Shown: positions 9,514 through 18,976, counted from the first letter of the stretch. The stretch is DNA of 64,000 nt from Bacilli bacterium (GCA_017962745.1 JAGCUR010000016.1:1-64000); one strand, 5' to 3'. Notes: generated by a model not told the origin, from the letters alone. Translations and numbers: made by a program.

Positions 9514-10143
9514 TTAAAACTTTATTTTTTCGATTGATTTACTTACTATCGCTGTAACTATAATACCCAAAGCCATTTCAGGTAGCATATTTAGTAATAC
9601 TACTGATCCAAATAGCCAGTTAGCGACGCTTGCGCCTTCAAGTAGGGCTGTAATATCCGCATAGTGGAATATTAAAAGTAAGGCCATTGTGAAGACTGTA
9701 TTAAATAGTGGTACTAGCGCTCCAACTATGATGCCACGAACGATTGTATTCTTTACGGCTTTTTTAATTAAAGCGTATAAAAAAACAACTACTACACCCA
9801 TAAGAGCACGTGGTAAGACTGATACTAATGGATTTTGAAAATATGGATCTAGAACTGATGCTGGAGCAAATGCTCTAATCCAACTACATATACCAAAAGC
9901 AATACCTAATGCTATTCCATATCTTTTCTTTTCAATACAACAAATTCCGACCGCAACTGGTAAAAATACCGTTGTAGGGGAAACAAAGCCCAGTGGAATA
10001 AAACCTAGTACTGTCCAAGCAAAAGCAAACATTAAAGCTATTAAAATAGCGCTAAATGTTATGCTTTTTATTTCTTGGAATAGTTTGGTTTTATGTTCAT
10101 CTTGTTCTAGTTTGACTTCTTCTTTAATTTCTTCTTTTTCCAT
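9514..10143 (-). CDS. ECF transporter S component, substrate unknown
   Basis: 209 residues: a charged Glu/Lys-rich N-terminal tail (about 28 residues) and then five or six hydrophobic helices. The segment NPLVSVLPRALMGV after helix 3 is typical of substrate-binding S components of energy-coupling-factor vitamin transporters, which share an EcfA/A'/T module encoded elsewhere. The substrate cannot be read from the sequence and no riboswitch precedes the gene. It starts 9 bases after obgE and shares its transcript. Confidence 0.75.
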   Translation of the reverse strand: MEKEEIKEEVKLEQDEHKTKLFQEIKSITFSAILIALMFAFAWTVLGFIPLGFVSPTTVFLPVAVGICCIEKKRYGIALGIAFGICSWIRAFAPASVLDPYFQNPLVSVLPRALMGVVVVFLYALIKKAVKNTIVRGIIVGALVPLFNTVFTMALLLIFHYADITALLEGASVANWLFGSVVLLNMLPEMALGIIVTAIVSKSIEKIKF

Positions 10144-10152
10144 AGTAAACCT

Positions 10153-11430
10153 CTAGTCAAAGAATTCAAATTCATAATCAAAGATTCTAACAGTGTCGCC
10201 ATCTTTAACGCCTAGTTCTCTAAGCTTATCGTCAACACCTAAATCTCTAAGTCTTTTAGCTAGTAATCTTACTTGTTCTTCGTTCTCTAGATCTGTAGAG
10301 TCAAAATACTTCTTAACTCTTGGTCCACTTACTTCATAAACACCATCACTTGCTAGTTTAACCGTAAACTTCTCAACTGGTGGTGTAAATTTGTATTCTA
10401 CAACTTCATCAGTTACTGGACTATCAAAGTCCGTAATTTCAATAGTATCAAGTAAGTCAGCAATCTTATAAAGTAAAATATCTAAATTATCGTTAGTATA
10501 AGCACTAATTGGGATAACTTCTAAGTCAGGTAACTTCTTTTTAAACTCTTCTAAGTTTTCTTTAGCTCCCGGCATATCCATCTTATTAGCTACAACGATT
10601 TGTGGACGAAGCATTAGTTTTGGATTATAAGTTTCAAGTTCATTATTGATTGTTAAGTAATCATTATATGGATCTCTACCATCAATTCTTGCCATATCGA
10701 TAATATGAACGATAACTCTAGTTCTTTCGATATGTCTTAAAAATTCAAAACCAAGGCCTGCGCCTTGACTAGCGCCTTCGATTAAGCCTGGTAAGTCAGC
10801 GATAACAAAGCTTCTACCATCTTTGGCTTTAGCTACCCCTAAGTTTGGTGCTAAAGTTGTGAAATGGTACTCGGCAATCTTTGGTTTACAAGCTGATACA
10901 ACACTAATTAGCGTACTTTTACCAACGCTTGGAAAACCAACTAAGCCAACATCTGCTAATACTTTTAATTCAACACGGATGAATTTAGCTTCTCCTGGTT
11001 CGCCTTTTTCGCAAATTTCGGGTGCTGGTACTCTAGGGGTAGCAAAACTTGAGTTACCTCTACCACCTCTACCACCTTTAGCGATAACTACTTCTTCGCC
11101 GTGTTTAGTAATATCGGCGATAACGATGCCTTTTTCTAAGTCATGCACAACGCTACCAATCGGTACTTTTACATATACATCGCTAGCAGCCGCCCCAAAC
11201 ATATTTTTAGGCATGCCATTTTCGCCGTTTTCGGCTTTAATCTTCATACGATATTTTAAATCAAGTAAAGTAGTAAGCCCACTATCACCTACAAAGATAA
11301 TTGAGCCACCTCTACCACCATCCCCACCGGCTGGTCCACCTTTAGGGACATATTTCTCACGTCTAAAGGCAACTATGCCATTACCACCGTTACCAGCTTG
11401 GACGCGAATCTTTACATCATCAATAAACAT
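10153..11430 (-). CDS. obgE: Obg-family GTPase
   Basis: 425 residues with three domains in order: glycine-rich Obg fold (1-158, GGNGGNG and [12 protein letters not shown]), G domain with [18 protein letters not shown] and NKMD, and the C-terminal OCT domain ending EFEFFD. The protein acts on the 50S subunit during assembly and in stress signalling. Ribosome site AAAGGA before ATG 11430. It follows rpmA as in most Bacillota, but a terminator lies between them, so part of its transcription may be separate. Confidence 0.97.
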   Translation of the reverse strand: MFIDDVKIRVQAGNGGNGIVAFRREKYVPKGGPAGGDGGRGGSIIFVGDSGLTTLLDLKYRMKIKAENGENGMPKNMFGAAASDVYVKVPIGSVVHDLEKGIVIADITKHGEEVVIAKGGRGGRGNSSFATPRVPAPEICEKGEPGEAKFIRVELKVLADVGLVGFPSVGKSTLISVVSACKPKIAEYHFTTLAPNLGVAKAKDGRSFVIADLPGLIEGASQGAGLGFEFLRHIERTRVIVHIIDMARIDGRDPYNDYLTINNELETYNPKLMLRPQIVVANKMDMPGAKENLEEFKKKLPDLEVIPISAYTNDNLDILLYKIADLLDTIEITDFDSPVTDEVVEYKFTPPVEKFTVKLASDGVYEVSGPRVKKYFDSTDLENEEQVRLLAKRLRDLGVDDKLRELGVKDGDTVRIFDYEFEFFD

Positions 11431-11465
11431 AATTCCTTTAGTCCTTTCTTAATAATTATAATACT

Positions 11466-11502
11466 TTTTAAAAAAAAGCATAACCAATTTTTAGCTATGC
11501 TT
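11466..11502 (-). terminator. Intrinsic terminator between rpmA and obgE
   Basis: AAGCATA (11476-11482) pairs with TATGCTT (11496-11502) across a 13-base loop; on the minus strand it is followed by a long T run. The stem is only 7 bases, so readthrough into obgE is possible. Confidence 0.6.
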
Positions 11503-11521
11503 AATTATCATTTAGTTTTTC

Positions 11522-11803
11522 TTATTTTGCTTCGTAAACTGAAACTTGTTTTTTGTTTCTACCTTTACGTTCAAATTTTACATATCCATCAATTTTAGCA
11601 AACAATGTATCATCTCCACCAATACCAACATTAGTTCCAGGGAAAATAACTGTGCCTCTTTGACGATAAATAATTGATCCAGCTGTAGCGAATTCGCCAT
11701 CGCTCATCTTTGCACCTAATCTTTTTGCATGAGAATCACGACCGTTCTTTGTTGAAGAACCAGCTTTCTTTGAAGCGAAAAACTGAATATTAAATCTTAA
11801 CAT
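11522..11803 (-). CDS. rpmA: 50S ribosomal protein L27 with Prp-cleaved N-terminal extension
   Basis: 93 residues. The start [10 protein letters not shown], then [14 protein letters not shown], matches the Firmicutes form in which the first residues up to FFA are removed by the protease Prp before L27 enters the ribosome. The body ([20 protein letters not shown]) is standard. It is third in rplU-prp-rpmA. Ribosome site AGGAGG precedes the ATG. Confidence 0.97.
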   Translation of the reverse strand: MLRFNIQFFASKKAGSSTKNGRDSHAKRLGAKMSDGEFATAGSIIYRQRGTVIFPGTNVGIGGDDTLFAKIDGYVKFERKGRNKKQVSVYEAK

Positions 11804-11835
11804 TTCTCTTTCCTCCTAAAATATATTTATCAAGT

Positions 11836-12147
11836 TTATTCATTAATAATAGTAACATTAGCTTTATAATCAAAAGCAATGCCTTCTAAGACATCTACTA
11901 AATTTTCCATAACTAATTTAGTAATATCATTAGATTTATTAATCTTTAGTTCCATAAATGGTTTTGCTTCATCAGCTGTAAATGTGAAATCACATTTAGC
12001 TTTATCAAGCATTCCATATGAAACATACATAGCAGTTGTAATAGAACTACACACAATATCACTACCTTTATTAGCATATCCAGAATGACCTGATACTTTA
12101 ATAACCTGAATCAAGTTATCTACTTTTTTTATGCTAATCTTTGTCAT
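11836..12147 (-). CDS. prp: Ribosomal-processing cysteine protease Prp
   Basis: 103 residues, formerly known as YsxB. The catalytic pair is visible: His in VSGHSGYA and Cys in SDIVCSSIT. It lies between the L21 and L27 genes, and the L27 gene here carries the matching cleavage site. The protease removes the N-terminal extension of L27, an essential step in Staphylococcus aureus. Confidence 0.93.
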   Translation of the reverse strand: MTKISIKKVDNLIQVIKVSGHSGYANKGSDIVCSSITTAMYVSYGMLDKAKCDFTFTADEAKPFMELKINKSNDITKLVMENLVDVLEGIAFDYKANVTIINE

Positions 12148-12152
12148 TTGAA

Positions 12153-12452
12153 TTAACCTTCAATACTAGTGATTTGAATCTTAGTAAATGGTTGACGATG
12201 ACCTTGTTTCTTGTGATAATTTTTCTTTGATTTGTACTTGTAAACAATGATCTTCTTTGCTTTACCTTGAGCTAATACTTTACCAGTAACTTTAGCACCT
12301 TTAACGTATGGAGCACCGATCTTGTTATCAAGCATTAAAACCTTATCAAAAACAACGTTAGCGCCTTCCTCAGCTTCTAATTTTTCAACGAAAATTACTT
12401 CGTCTTGCGCAACATGGTATTGTTTACCACCAGTTTCAATAATTGCATACAT
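12153..12452 (-). CDS. rplU: 50S ribosomal protein L21
   Basis: Start set at ATG 12452 ([12 protein letters not shown]), not the in-frame GTG at 12458, because AAGGAGG then lies at 9 rather than 3 bases. It is 99 residues, with [10 protein letters not shown] and [14 protein letters not shown]-type basic C terminus (here [19 protein letters not shown]). It binds 23S rRNA. First gene of the operon, behind an L21 leader. Confidence 0.96.
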   Translation of the reverse strand: MYAIIETGGKQYHVAQDEVIFVEKLEAEEGANVVFDKVLMLDNKIGAPYVKGAKVTGKVLAQGKAKKIIVYKYKSKKNYHKKQGHRQPFTKIQITSIEG

Positions 12453-12469
12453 TTGCACACACCTCCTTA

Positions 12470-12546
12470 TAAATTTTTAAGACACGCCATTAAGGTGAGA
12501 TTGCTCTACTTACAAACCTATTCAGTGCGGTTGTGCCTTACACAAC
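12470..12546 (-). promoter_or_regulatory. L21 leader (5' untranslated regulatory RNA)
   Basis: The stretch between the rplU promoter and its ribosome site is conserved in look with the Bacillota L21 leader: a GGCACAACCGCACTGAATAG core followed by GTAGAGCAATCTCACC. This RNA is thought to let L21 control its own synthesis. Recognised by eye, not by a covariance search. Confidence 0.7.
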
Positions 12547-12552
12547 AATAGC

Positions 12553-12581
12553 ATTATACTCTAAAACCGTATAAATTGCAA
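12553..12581 (-). promoter_or_regulatory. Promoter of rplU-prp-rpmA
   Basis: On the minus strand TTGCAA (12576-12581), exactly 17 bases, TATAAT (12553-12558). Confidence 0.8.
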
Positions 12582-12597
12582 GTTCTTTTTTATTTTC

Positions 12598-14070
12598 CTA
12601 TTGGATTGGATAATTTTCACTCAAATATTCGGCTACTACATCTCTAACTAATACCGTTGTATCAGTTACATCAATTGCTTTACTTGTAAAATCATTATAG
12701 TTTTCATATACATAACTAATTAATGCTACTGTATAGACTTTATCAGTATCAAATGTATCCACATTAGCATATAAACTAGAATTAATAGCACGAACTAGGT
12801 CGCTTCCCTTCATTGTGATAACAAATACGGTATTGTCAAATGGAAAAACATTATAAACATCACTATATGATATTTCTCCAGCCTCAATGGTAGCTCTAAT
12901 ACCGCCGGTATTACAAATACCTACTTCTGCTCCATACTTTTCCATCATCGCATCACAACATAAGTATCCTAATGTTTCTTTGCTTAAGTTTCTTGATGAA
13001 TAAGCAATCACCGAATTTGATTCTTTAATATCTTTATAACGCGCAAATAATAAATCATAAGCTGTACTATCAGATGCATATCTAGTTGGATTGTAATGAG
13101 TAATAGTACCTCTACTAACTGGTGCACCATCTTTCATTTGTAAATTAATTGTACCAACACTACCGTTATATCCTCTACACTGGATAACTGGAATTACATA
13201 TGAATCACTTCTAGTTACATAATCTTTATTTTGCGTATGTGAGTGTCCACATATAATAGCATCAATTCTACTATCACCCGTTAAAGCGGCAAATCTTTCA
13301 TTAACATATGTATCATATTGGTGAATTGATACGATTACTACATCACATTTATCTTCAGTTCTTAATTTCTTTGCATATTCTTTAACTAGGGGAACTGGAT
13401 CTACAAACTCATAATCTTTAGCCATACTAGCCGCAATTGAACTAGTTAAGCCTTCACCGATACAGCCAATTACCCCAACTTTATAACCATTACATTCTTC
13501 AATCGAATAAGCTTCGATCCAATCTGGCATCGCATTAGTTGCTTTAAGATAGATATTACAGCCTAATACTTCGCAATCTTCATTTAATTCGCCGTTTTCT
13601 AGATTTCCATCTTTATAAGCAGCTATCTTTTCAATTCCCCAGTCAAATTCGTGATTTCCTAAGACGAAACAATCAAAATTTTCTAGATTCATCCATTCAA
13701 TGGCAGGTAGGCCATATAAATAATTAGAAAATTGTGATCCTTGGAACATATCACCATTGCTAATTTTTATATAATCATCAGCACTAGTTAATTGTTTTAA
13801 AAGGGTTGATACTTTATCTAGACCTGCTTCTATTCCAACTTCGGAATCAGTGATTAGGCGGCCGTGAATATCATTTACGGTAAAGAAATTAACTGTTTGA
13901 TGAGGATGAGCAAGATCAGCTCCACTTCCACTATTACCAGATCCACTGCCACTACCGCTAGACCCGCTTTGTGACTCGCCCCCATTTAAGTTGAAATTGA
14001 ATTCACAACCAGCAAGCGTAACTATAAATACTGCTAAAACAATAATTATTAATAATCTAATTCTTTTCAT
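12598..14070 (-). CDS. 5'-nucleotidase / 2',3'-cyclic phosphodiesterase family lipoprotein
   Basis: 490 residues. Signal peptide with lipobox LAGC (Cys 22), then a Ser/Gly linker, then a calcineurin-like metallophosphoesterase with NDIHGR, NGDMFQGS, GNHEFDWG and GHSHTQN, and a C-terminal 5'-nucleotidase domain (NTGGIRA, FPFDNTV). It should hydrolyse extracellular nucleotides for nucleoside and phosphate uptake. The ATG overlaps the CvpA stop by one base (TAATG), so the genes are coupled. The exact nucleotide substrate is unknown. Confidence 0.9.
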   Translation of the reverse strand: MKRIRLLIIIVLAVFIVTLAGCEFNFNLNGGESQSGSSGSGSGSGNSGSGADLAHPHQTVNFFTVNDIHGRLITDSEVGIEAGLDKVSTLLKQLTSADDYIKISNGDMFQGSQFSNYLYGLPAIEWMNLENFDCFVLGNHEFDWGIEKIAAYKDGNLENGELNEDCEVLGCNIYLKATNAMPDWIEAYSIEECNGYKVGVIGCIGEGLTSSIAASMAKDYEFVDPVPLVKEYAKKLRTEDKCDVVIVSIHQYDTYVNERFAALTGDSRIDAIICGHSHTQNKDYVTRSDSYVIPVIQCRGYNGSVGTINLQMKDGAPVSRGTITHYNPTRYASDSTAYDLLFARYKDIKESNSVIAYSSRNLSKETLGYLCCDAMMEKYGAEVGICNTGGIRATIEAGEISYSDVYNVFPFDNTVFVITMKGSDLVRAINSSLYANVDTFDTDKVYTVALISYVYENYNDFTSKAIDVTDTTVLVRDVVAEYLSENYPIQ

Positions 14071-14585
14071 TATTTTTTACCAATCAATTCAATAATCTTT
14101 GTTATAAAGTTATTTTCATATAACCAAACAGTTACACCCCATCCTTTATTCTCTAAATCAATCCATCTAGAAAATAAATCATGGATAAAACCAATCTTAT
14201 TTAAAGCTTGGTAAGCGATTAATACTACACATACAATAATAGCAGCTTTTGCTAGTCCCCAAGCAAGTCCTAACACTCTATTTACTAAACCTAAAGGTGA
14301 TTTTTCGGTACCTTTAGAAATAATTCCACCAATTATTCTAATAACTAAGAATACAACTATAAATATAACTAAATAATAGATACATTTTGTAGAAGTCTCC
14401 ATTGTATCAAAATCTGCAAATAAATTAATAATCGGTCTACTTAAAAATATGACACAAGCTAAAGCACCAGCTATCGCAAGTATTGAAAATATTTGCTTAG
14501 TTAAACCTCTAAATAAACCAATTATTCCAAGTAATGCGGCAAACCCAACAATAATTAAATCAGTAATTTGTAAAAAAGACATCAT
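14070..14585 (-). CDS. CvpA-family membrane protein
   Basis: 171 residues with four hydrophobic helices beginning ITDLIIVGFAALLGIIGLFRG, characteristic of the CvpA/colicin V production family. Two adjacent ATG codons (14585 and 14582) are possible; GGGAGG is better spaced to the second. Members are linked to envelope maintenance, but the molecular role is not established. It overlaps the upstream CCA gene by 4 bases and the nucleotidase gene by 1 base. Confidence 0.82.
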   Translation of the reverse strand: MMSFLQITDLIIVGFAALLGIIGLFRGLTKQIFSILAIAGALACVIFLSRPIINLFADFDTMETSTKCIYYLVIFIVVFLVIRIIGGIISKGTEKSPLGLVNRVLGLAWGLAKAAIIVCVVLIAYQALNKIGFIHDLFSRWIDLENKGWGVTVWLYENNFITKIIELIGKK

Positions 14586-16162
14586 TTGCCTCCCATATAT
14601 TTTTTAATCAATTCACATTTATGGAATCTTTCTAACTGGTAATACCTGTTATACCAATATTCTAAAGACTCTAAATGTAATACATCATTATCAAGATTAT
14701 ACTCTAAATCACAAATATTTAAAACATTATCTTCTTTAATTACTAAATCAATTTCTACTCCATCAATCTTAAAATTGTAAATATAACCCCATTTAAGATT
14801 AGGTGTAGTACTAATCTTAGCTAAATCATCTTTGATTTTTTCATAATCGTCTTTAGATATTGATAAATCATAGTCACCAAAATAATCTACAATCCCTCTA
14901 AAGTACATCATTGCACCTGCTCCAATTGAAATTGTAGCATTATGTTTGCTAACTATTGAGTTAACTAACTTAATAACAGCTAATTTCTTCTTTAAGTAAT
15001 TAGCTTTACCATATTTATTAAATAAATAATCTTTGATTACTTCTTTTTCATTATCTAAGTTACCTTTAACGACTTCACTAAATACTTCTTCGATCGCTTC
15101 ACTAATTTCTTTGCCATCAAAGCCAGTGGCATGTTTTACGCTTCTTCCATTAATGGCTAGAATATTATTTTCATATCCTAAAGAAATAGCTTCATTCAAA
15201 ATATCATCATCTGTATTAGGTAAGCCAATTAATTTATGGTATCCATTTAAATCTTTATAATAATCTAAGCCTAATTTATGCATTAATATTCTCGTATTTG
15301 CTAAATCATTATTAGTAATTAAGTCATTGTTTCTAATAATTGATTTAATTTTTAAAGATAATGCTTTAGGAAATCTAAAATTATTAATTGCTTTATCTAA
15401 ATTAGTTACATCACTAAATAGTATTGCTAATTTATATACCAATTCATTAGTATTTAGTTTAAGTAAACCAATATTTATACCTTTTAGTTCTGGGATTAAA
15501 TATTTAAAGACATCATAATATTCACTAATGATGTTTTCAATTCCACCAGTAGCAATTTTACATACTTCTTCAGTAATACGTTCTTTAGAAATATTATTAA
15601 GTAACTTATAGTCTTTAAAAATAGCAAGTTTTGTTGCTTCTTCAATTTTAAAATTGAATCTAGCACTAAATCTAATGGCTCTAAATATTCTTAAAGAGTC
15701 TTCTAAAAATCTATTATGAGGAATACCAACACATCTAATAATTCCTTCATTTAAATCTTTAATGCCCCCTACTAAATCGACTATTTTCTCATTCTTAATA
15801 TCATATGCAATCGCATTGATGGTAAAGTCACGCCTTAGCACATCGCTTTCTAGAGTTGCATCAAACTTAACAACTCTAGGGTGTCTATTATCTACATATC
15901 CATCTTCACTTCTAAAAGTCGTAATTTCGATTAAATTACCTTCATAATTGATACCGATGGTGCCATATTTTTCCCCATAACTAAAGATTTGATAATCTTT
16001 ATAGACCTCTTTTATCTCAGCAGGCGTTGCGTTAGTAGTCGCATCGAAATCATGGCATTCTAAACCTAGTAGGTAATCTCTTACAACACCACCTACTAAA
16101 TATGCTTCATATCCATTATCACTTAATTTCTTAAGTAAGTTTAAAACGCCATTATCAAACAT
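14582..16162 (-). CDS. cca: CCA-adding tRNA nucleotidyltransferase with extra C-terminal nucleotidyltransferase-like domain
   Basis: Start set at ATG 16162 (MFDNGV) behind AGAGAGG; an in-frame TTG lies at 16183. The first 400 residues are a class II CCA enzyme: VGGVVRDYLLG, DFDATTNATP, RRDFTINAIAYD and EDSLRIFRAIRF. It builds or repairs the tRNA 3' CCA end. The last 130 residues are not part of the usual enzyme; they read IGAGAMMYFRGIVDYFGDYDLSI and later VEIDLVIK, which fits a second minimal nucleotidyltransferase fold with three acidic positions. The role of that domain is unknown. Confidence 0.9.
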   Translation of the reverse strand: MFDNGVLNLLKKLSDNGYEAYLVGGVVRDYLLGLECHDFDATTNATPAEIKEVYKDYQIFSYGEKYGTIGINYEGNLIEITTFRSEDGYVDNRHPRVVKFDATLESDVLRRDFTINAIAYDIKNEKIVDLVGGIKDLNEGIIRCVGIPHNRFLEDSLRIFRAIRFSARFNFKIEEATKLAIFKDYKLLNNISKERITEEVCKIATGGIENIISEYYDVFKYLIPELKGINIGLLKLNTNELVYKLAILFSDVTNLDKAINNFRFPKALSLKIKSIIRNNDLITNNDLANTRILMHKLGLDYYKDLNGYHKLIGLPNTDDDILNEAISLGYENNILAINGRSVKHATGFDGKEISEAIEEVFSEVVKGNLDNEKEVIKDYLFNKYGKANYLKKKLAVIKLVNSIVSKHNATISIGAGAMMYFRGIVDYFGDYDLSISKDDYEKIKDDLAKISTTPNLKWGYIYNFKIDGVEIDLVIKEDNVLNICDLEYNLDNDVLHLESLEYWYNRYYQLERFHKCELIKKYMGGK

Positions 16163-16172
16163 ATTTGCCTCT

Positions 16173-16823
16173 CTATAAATCAATATAATCTAATACTTTA
16201 TCACTATGGACAATATAACTACTATGGTTTTCACCTGGAATTATAATTAGTTTTGAATCTTTTAGCCATTTATGAGCTAGTTTTATATGATTCTTCTTCA
16301 TGCAATCATTTTCCCCATATACTAAAGTCACATTTGCTTTTAAATCATTAAAATCATTTTTAGTAAAATATGGAGAATTAAGCATCATTAAGACATTTGG
16401 ATCTTTTGAATACTTATAATCCCTCTTCATCGCTCTAAAGTCTTTAAACTTAATTCCACTTGGAAACAAGTTGATTCCGCATAAATATATTTCTTCAATT
16501 TCAAAATATAATTTACTAGCTAAAAATAAAGCAACTATTGCCCCATCACTAAATCCCAAAATCGTAATATTCCTTAAATCTAATTTACGAATAAAGATAG
16601 CAACATCAAAGGCAATATCAATATAAGTAACATTATTTGTTTTAGTTGTGCGCCCATGATTTCTGGAATCAATCGCATATATATGGAATCTAGATTGTAG
16701 CTTTTCAATTAATTCTAAAAAGATAGTGCAATCTTCATTATTTCCATGAAGTAAAATGAGCGTTTTATCCCCACTTCCATATTCTTCATAATAATAATCT
16801 AAACCGTTAATTTGTATATTCAT
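16173..16823 (-). CDS. Alpha/beta hydrolase
   Basis: 216 residues. The oxyanion segment LLHGNNED, nucleophile elbow GFSDGA (Ser), the acid position in YGENDCM and the histidine in GENHSSY make a plausible full catalytic triad. There is no signal peptide, so it is cytoplasmic. The substrate is unknown. It lies 10 bases upstream of the cca start and is probably the first gene of the operon that runs to the 5'-nucleotidase. Confidence 0.85.
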   Translation of the reverse strand: MNIQINGLDYYYEEYGSGDKTLILLHGNNEDCTIFLELIEKLQSRFHIYAIDSRNHGRTTKTNNVTYIDIAFDVAIFIRKLDLRNITILGFSDGAIVALFLASKLYFEIEEIYLCGINLFPSGIKFKDFRAMKRDYKYSKDPNVLMMLNSPYFTKNDFNDLKANVTLVYGENDCMKKNHIKLAHKWLKDSKLIIIPGENHSSYIVHSDKVLDYIDL

Positions 16824-16883
16824 TTTCTATCCCTTTTTCCTTATTAACATTTTAACATTTTTTTTCATTATTTAATAGTTTTC

Positions 16884-16912
16884 TAGATAAATCGTTTGTT
16901 TTTTGATATAAT
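16884..16912 (+). promoter_or_regulatory. Promoter of the ion channel gene
   Basis: TAGATA (16884-16889), 17 bases, TATAAT (16907-16912), about 28 bases upstream of the GTG start. Confidence 0.6.
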
Positions 16913-16940
16913 GTTATAGTATTTAAAAAGGAGAAAACAA

Positions 16941-17816
16941 GTGGATATTAAGAAATTAAATAGGAAAGTAAATAAAAATATCATAATGAGCATTATTGTA
17001 TTTGCGGTAGCAATTTCAGCGATGATTATATCTTACATAAATATAAGCAATATTGGACATATTGAAGATTCAATCACTTTGCAAGCTAAAATATACACTG
17101 CTTTAGTTTATGGTTTAGTTGCTTTCCTTCAAATCGTTAACTACATCAAGGAATTTAAAAAACCAGGATCACTAAACTATTTAGTATCTTGCTTTGGTTG
17201 TCTAGGCTGCTGTGCCCTAATAATAATATTCAATAATATGATATGGGCATATCCTACTTCTGCTATAGTGTTCTTCGTAACAGCAATTGTAAGTAGAATT
17301 GTATCAATGATTGGCAATAGAACAGCAAGGAATATAATATTTAATATATTATTAATAGTTATTATTTCATTTTTATTAGTAGCTTCTATTGCTTACACAA
17401 AAGATGAAAACAAATTTAGTCCTACAACTATTGTATGTTACTTTATAGTAGTTATAACATTAGCTTATATTTTAAAAGAAGCATTCTATCGAATTCGCCT
17501 AAATAGTATTAAAGATATTTTAAAGAGAACTTATGCTTTGGAAATTCTTCTTGGATTACTTGCACTAATTGTTAGTTTTTCATTCTTACTTACTTTATTT
17601 GAGGAAATTGATTTTAAAGATGCTTTATGGTATTGCTTTGCAGTCGTAACTACAATTGGATTTGGTGATGTTACAGTATCTACTATAATCGGTAGAATAT
17701 TATCAGTAGTATTAGGAATATATGGAATAATTGTAGTAGCTGTAATTACATCAGTAATTGTTAACTTCTATAATGAATCTAAAAACTTTGAAAAAGTTCA
17801 AAAAGATAAAAAATAA
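16941..17816 (+). CDS. Two-pore-helix potassium-channel-like membrane protein
   Basis: 291 residues, GTG start behind AAGGAG. Six hydrophobic segments precede a last pair of helices that flank a pore loop with the selectivity-filter-like VVTTIGFGDV near residue 233, the hallmark of K+ channels (TxGFGD). No RCK/TrkA regulatory domain follows; the tail after the last helix is about 15 residues and ends in KVQKDKK. Role: probably passive K+ conductance; gating is unknown. It is transcribed alone. Confidence 0.85.
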   Translation: MDIKKLNRKVNKNIIMSIIVFAVAISAMIISYINISNIGHIEDSITLQAKIYTALVYGLVAFLQIVNYIKEFKKPGSLNYLVSCFGCLGCCALIIIFNNMIWAYPTSAIVFFVTAIVSRIVSMIGNRTARNIIFNILLIVIISFLLVASIAYTKDENKFSPTTIVCYFIVVITLAYILKEAFYRIRLNSIKDILKRTYALEILLGLLALIVSFSFLLTLFEEIDFKDALWYCFAVVTTIGFGDVTVSTIIGRILSVVLGIYGIIVVAVITSVIVNFYNESKNFEKVQKDKK

Positions 17817-17821
17817 ACTAG

Positions 17822-17848
17822 AAAAGTTGTTGATAACCAACAACTTTT
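17822..17848. terminator. Bidirectional terminator
   Basis: AAAGTTGTTG (17823-17832) and CAACAACTTT (17838-17847) form a perfect stem between convergent genes, flanked by T-rich tracts on both strands. Confidence 0.8.
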
Positions 17849-18796
17849 TTATTTCATTTTTAACTCTTCATTTTCTAATAACTTATTAATTAATGGTTTA
17901 TATACTTCTATATTATTAATACTAATAATACTATTTACTTTATTACCTCCATCTTTACTACTTCCCCCACACAAATATATCTTCTCTTCTTTTGTGTTGT
18001 AATCAATTATTATATGCCTGTCATGGACTTTGCCATTTCTTTTAAATACTATATTTATATTAGTATCTTTTCTAAAATCATTTATAAAAGTATTATCTAG
18101 TTTTAAGTAATTATCACTTATAATTATTATATTTATATTACATACTTTTAATAACTGTAATGTTTTTATATCTATATAATTATCAATTATTATTAAAGAA
18201 TATTTAGCTAATTTATAAATAGATTGATAAGCAATATCTGATTCAATTCTTTGACCGTTTAATATTAAATAATGTTTATAACTAGATGGATCAATAAAAT
18301 TATCCATAACTATATCTAGTTTATCTTCTAACTTAACTAGTCTTTTAGTATTTTCATTAACTTGATTAGTTAATTTAATTACATCGTTAATAGATGAAAG
18401 ATTATTATTTTCTAAAATATAATCTTTCATATTCTTGAAAACTCTAATTAGCACGATGCTTTGCCTAACTGCTAATTCACCTTTTAATACAGTCATTAGC
18501 ATATATACACCTTGTTCCGTGAAGGCATAAGGAAGCTTTCTAGTACCACCCCAACTTGATGTAACATTTTGTGACATCAAGTGCGTGTTCATTTCTATTC
18601 TACTCAATTGAAACATGAAATCAGCTGGAAATTTATTAATGTTTCTATTAATTTGTTGATTGAAAGCACTTGTAGAATAGCCATAAATTCTAGCTAAATC
18701 AAAGTCAAGCATTACTTTTTTACCTCTAATAACATAAATCATTTTCTCAATTGATTCATTGTTTAATTCCATGATTTCTATTTCTTTATTATCCAT
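17849..18796 (-). CDS. ORF6N-domain protein with phospholipase-D-like C terminus
   Basis: Start set at ATG 18796 (MDNKEIE), 6 bases after AAAGGTG; a GTG lies at 18805. The first 100 residues match the ORF6N DNA-binding domain (IYVIRGKKVMLDFDLARIYG, then PYAFTEQGVYML), frequent in phage and mobile-element regulators. A short coiled segment (about 120-160) follows, then a C-terminal domain with HDRHIIIDY and GGSSKDGG, resembling a degenerate PLD (HxK/GS) active site. No phage genes surround it. Function unknown; possible regulator or defence factor. Confidence 0.8.
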   Translation of the reverse strand: MDNKEIEIMELNNESIEKMIYVIRGKKVMLDFDLARIYGYSTSAFNQQINRNINKFPADFMFQLSRIEMNTHLMSQNVTSSWGGTRKLPYAFTEQGVYMLMTVLKGELAVRQSIVLIRVFKNMKDYILENNNLSSINDVIKLTNQVNENTKRLVKLEDKLDIVMDNFIDPSSYKHYLILNGQRIESDIAYQSIYKLAKYSLIIIDNYIDIKTLQLLKVCNINIIIISDNYLKLDNTFINDFRKDTNINIVFKRNGKVHDRHIIIDYNTKEEKIYLCGGSSKDGGNKVNSIISINNIEVYKPLINKLLENEELKMK

Positions 18797-18831
18797 TGTT
18801 ATCACCTTTTTTGTGTTTTCTATACACTTAA

Positions 18832-18860
18832 ATTATATCTTGAATTTGGATTATTCTTAA
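18832..18860 (-). promoter_or_regulatory. Promoter of the ORF6N gene
   Basis: On the minus strand TTAAGA (18855-18860), 17 bases, TATAAT (18832-18837), followed by GTGTATAGAAAACAC, an imperfect inverted repeat between -10 and the ribosome site that could bind the gene product. Confidence 0.6.
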
Positions 18861-18921
18861 GTTTAAAAAACACTTTTTTAAGGATTTAAAAATGTGTTTT
18901 TCCTTACTCTTTCCAAAGAAG

Positions 18922-18967
18922 ACATAAAAAAACTATTAGTGAAAAACTATACATCACTAATAGTTTT
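18922..18967 (-). terminator. Intrinsic terminator after the DUF368 gene
   Basis: AAAACTATTAGTG (18929-18941) and CACTAATAGTTTT (18955-18967) are perfect arms of 13 bases; on the minus strand the stem runs into a T tract. Confidence 0.8.
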
Positions 18968-18976
18968 AATTAGTCA

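Noticed and set aside
9538-10143. Riboswitch in front of the ECF S-component gene
   Set aside because: Only 9 bases separate it from obgE, so there is no space for one.
10823-11452. Gene on the plus strand opposite obgE
   Set aside because: It is the mirror frame of a highly conserved gene, Pro/Leu-rich, with no ribosome site.
14582-14585. Frameshift between the cca and cvpA genes
   Set aside because: A 4-base overlap of stop and start codons is ordinary translational coupling; both proteins are complete.
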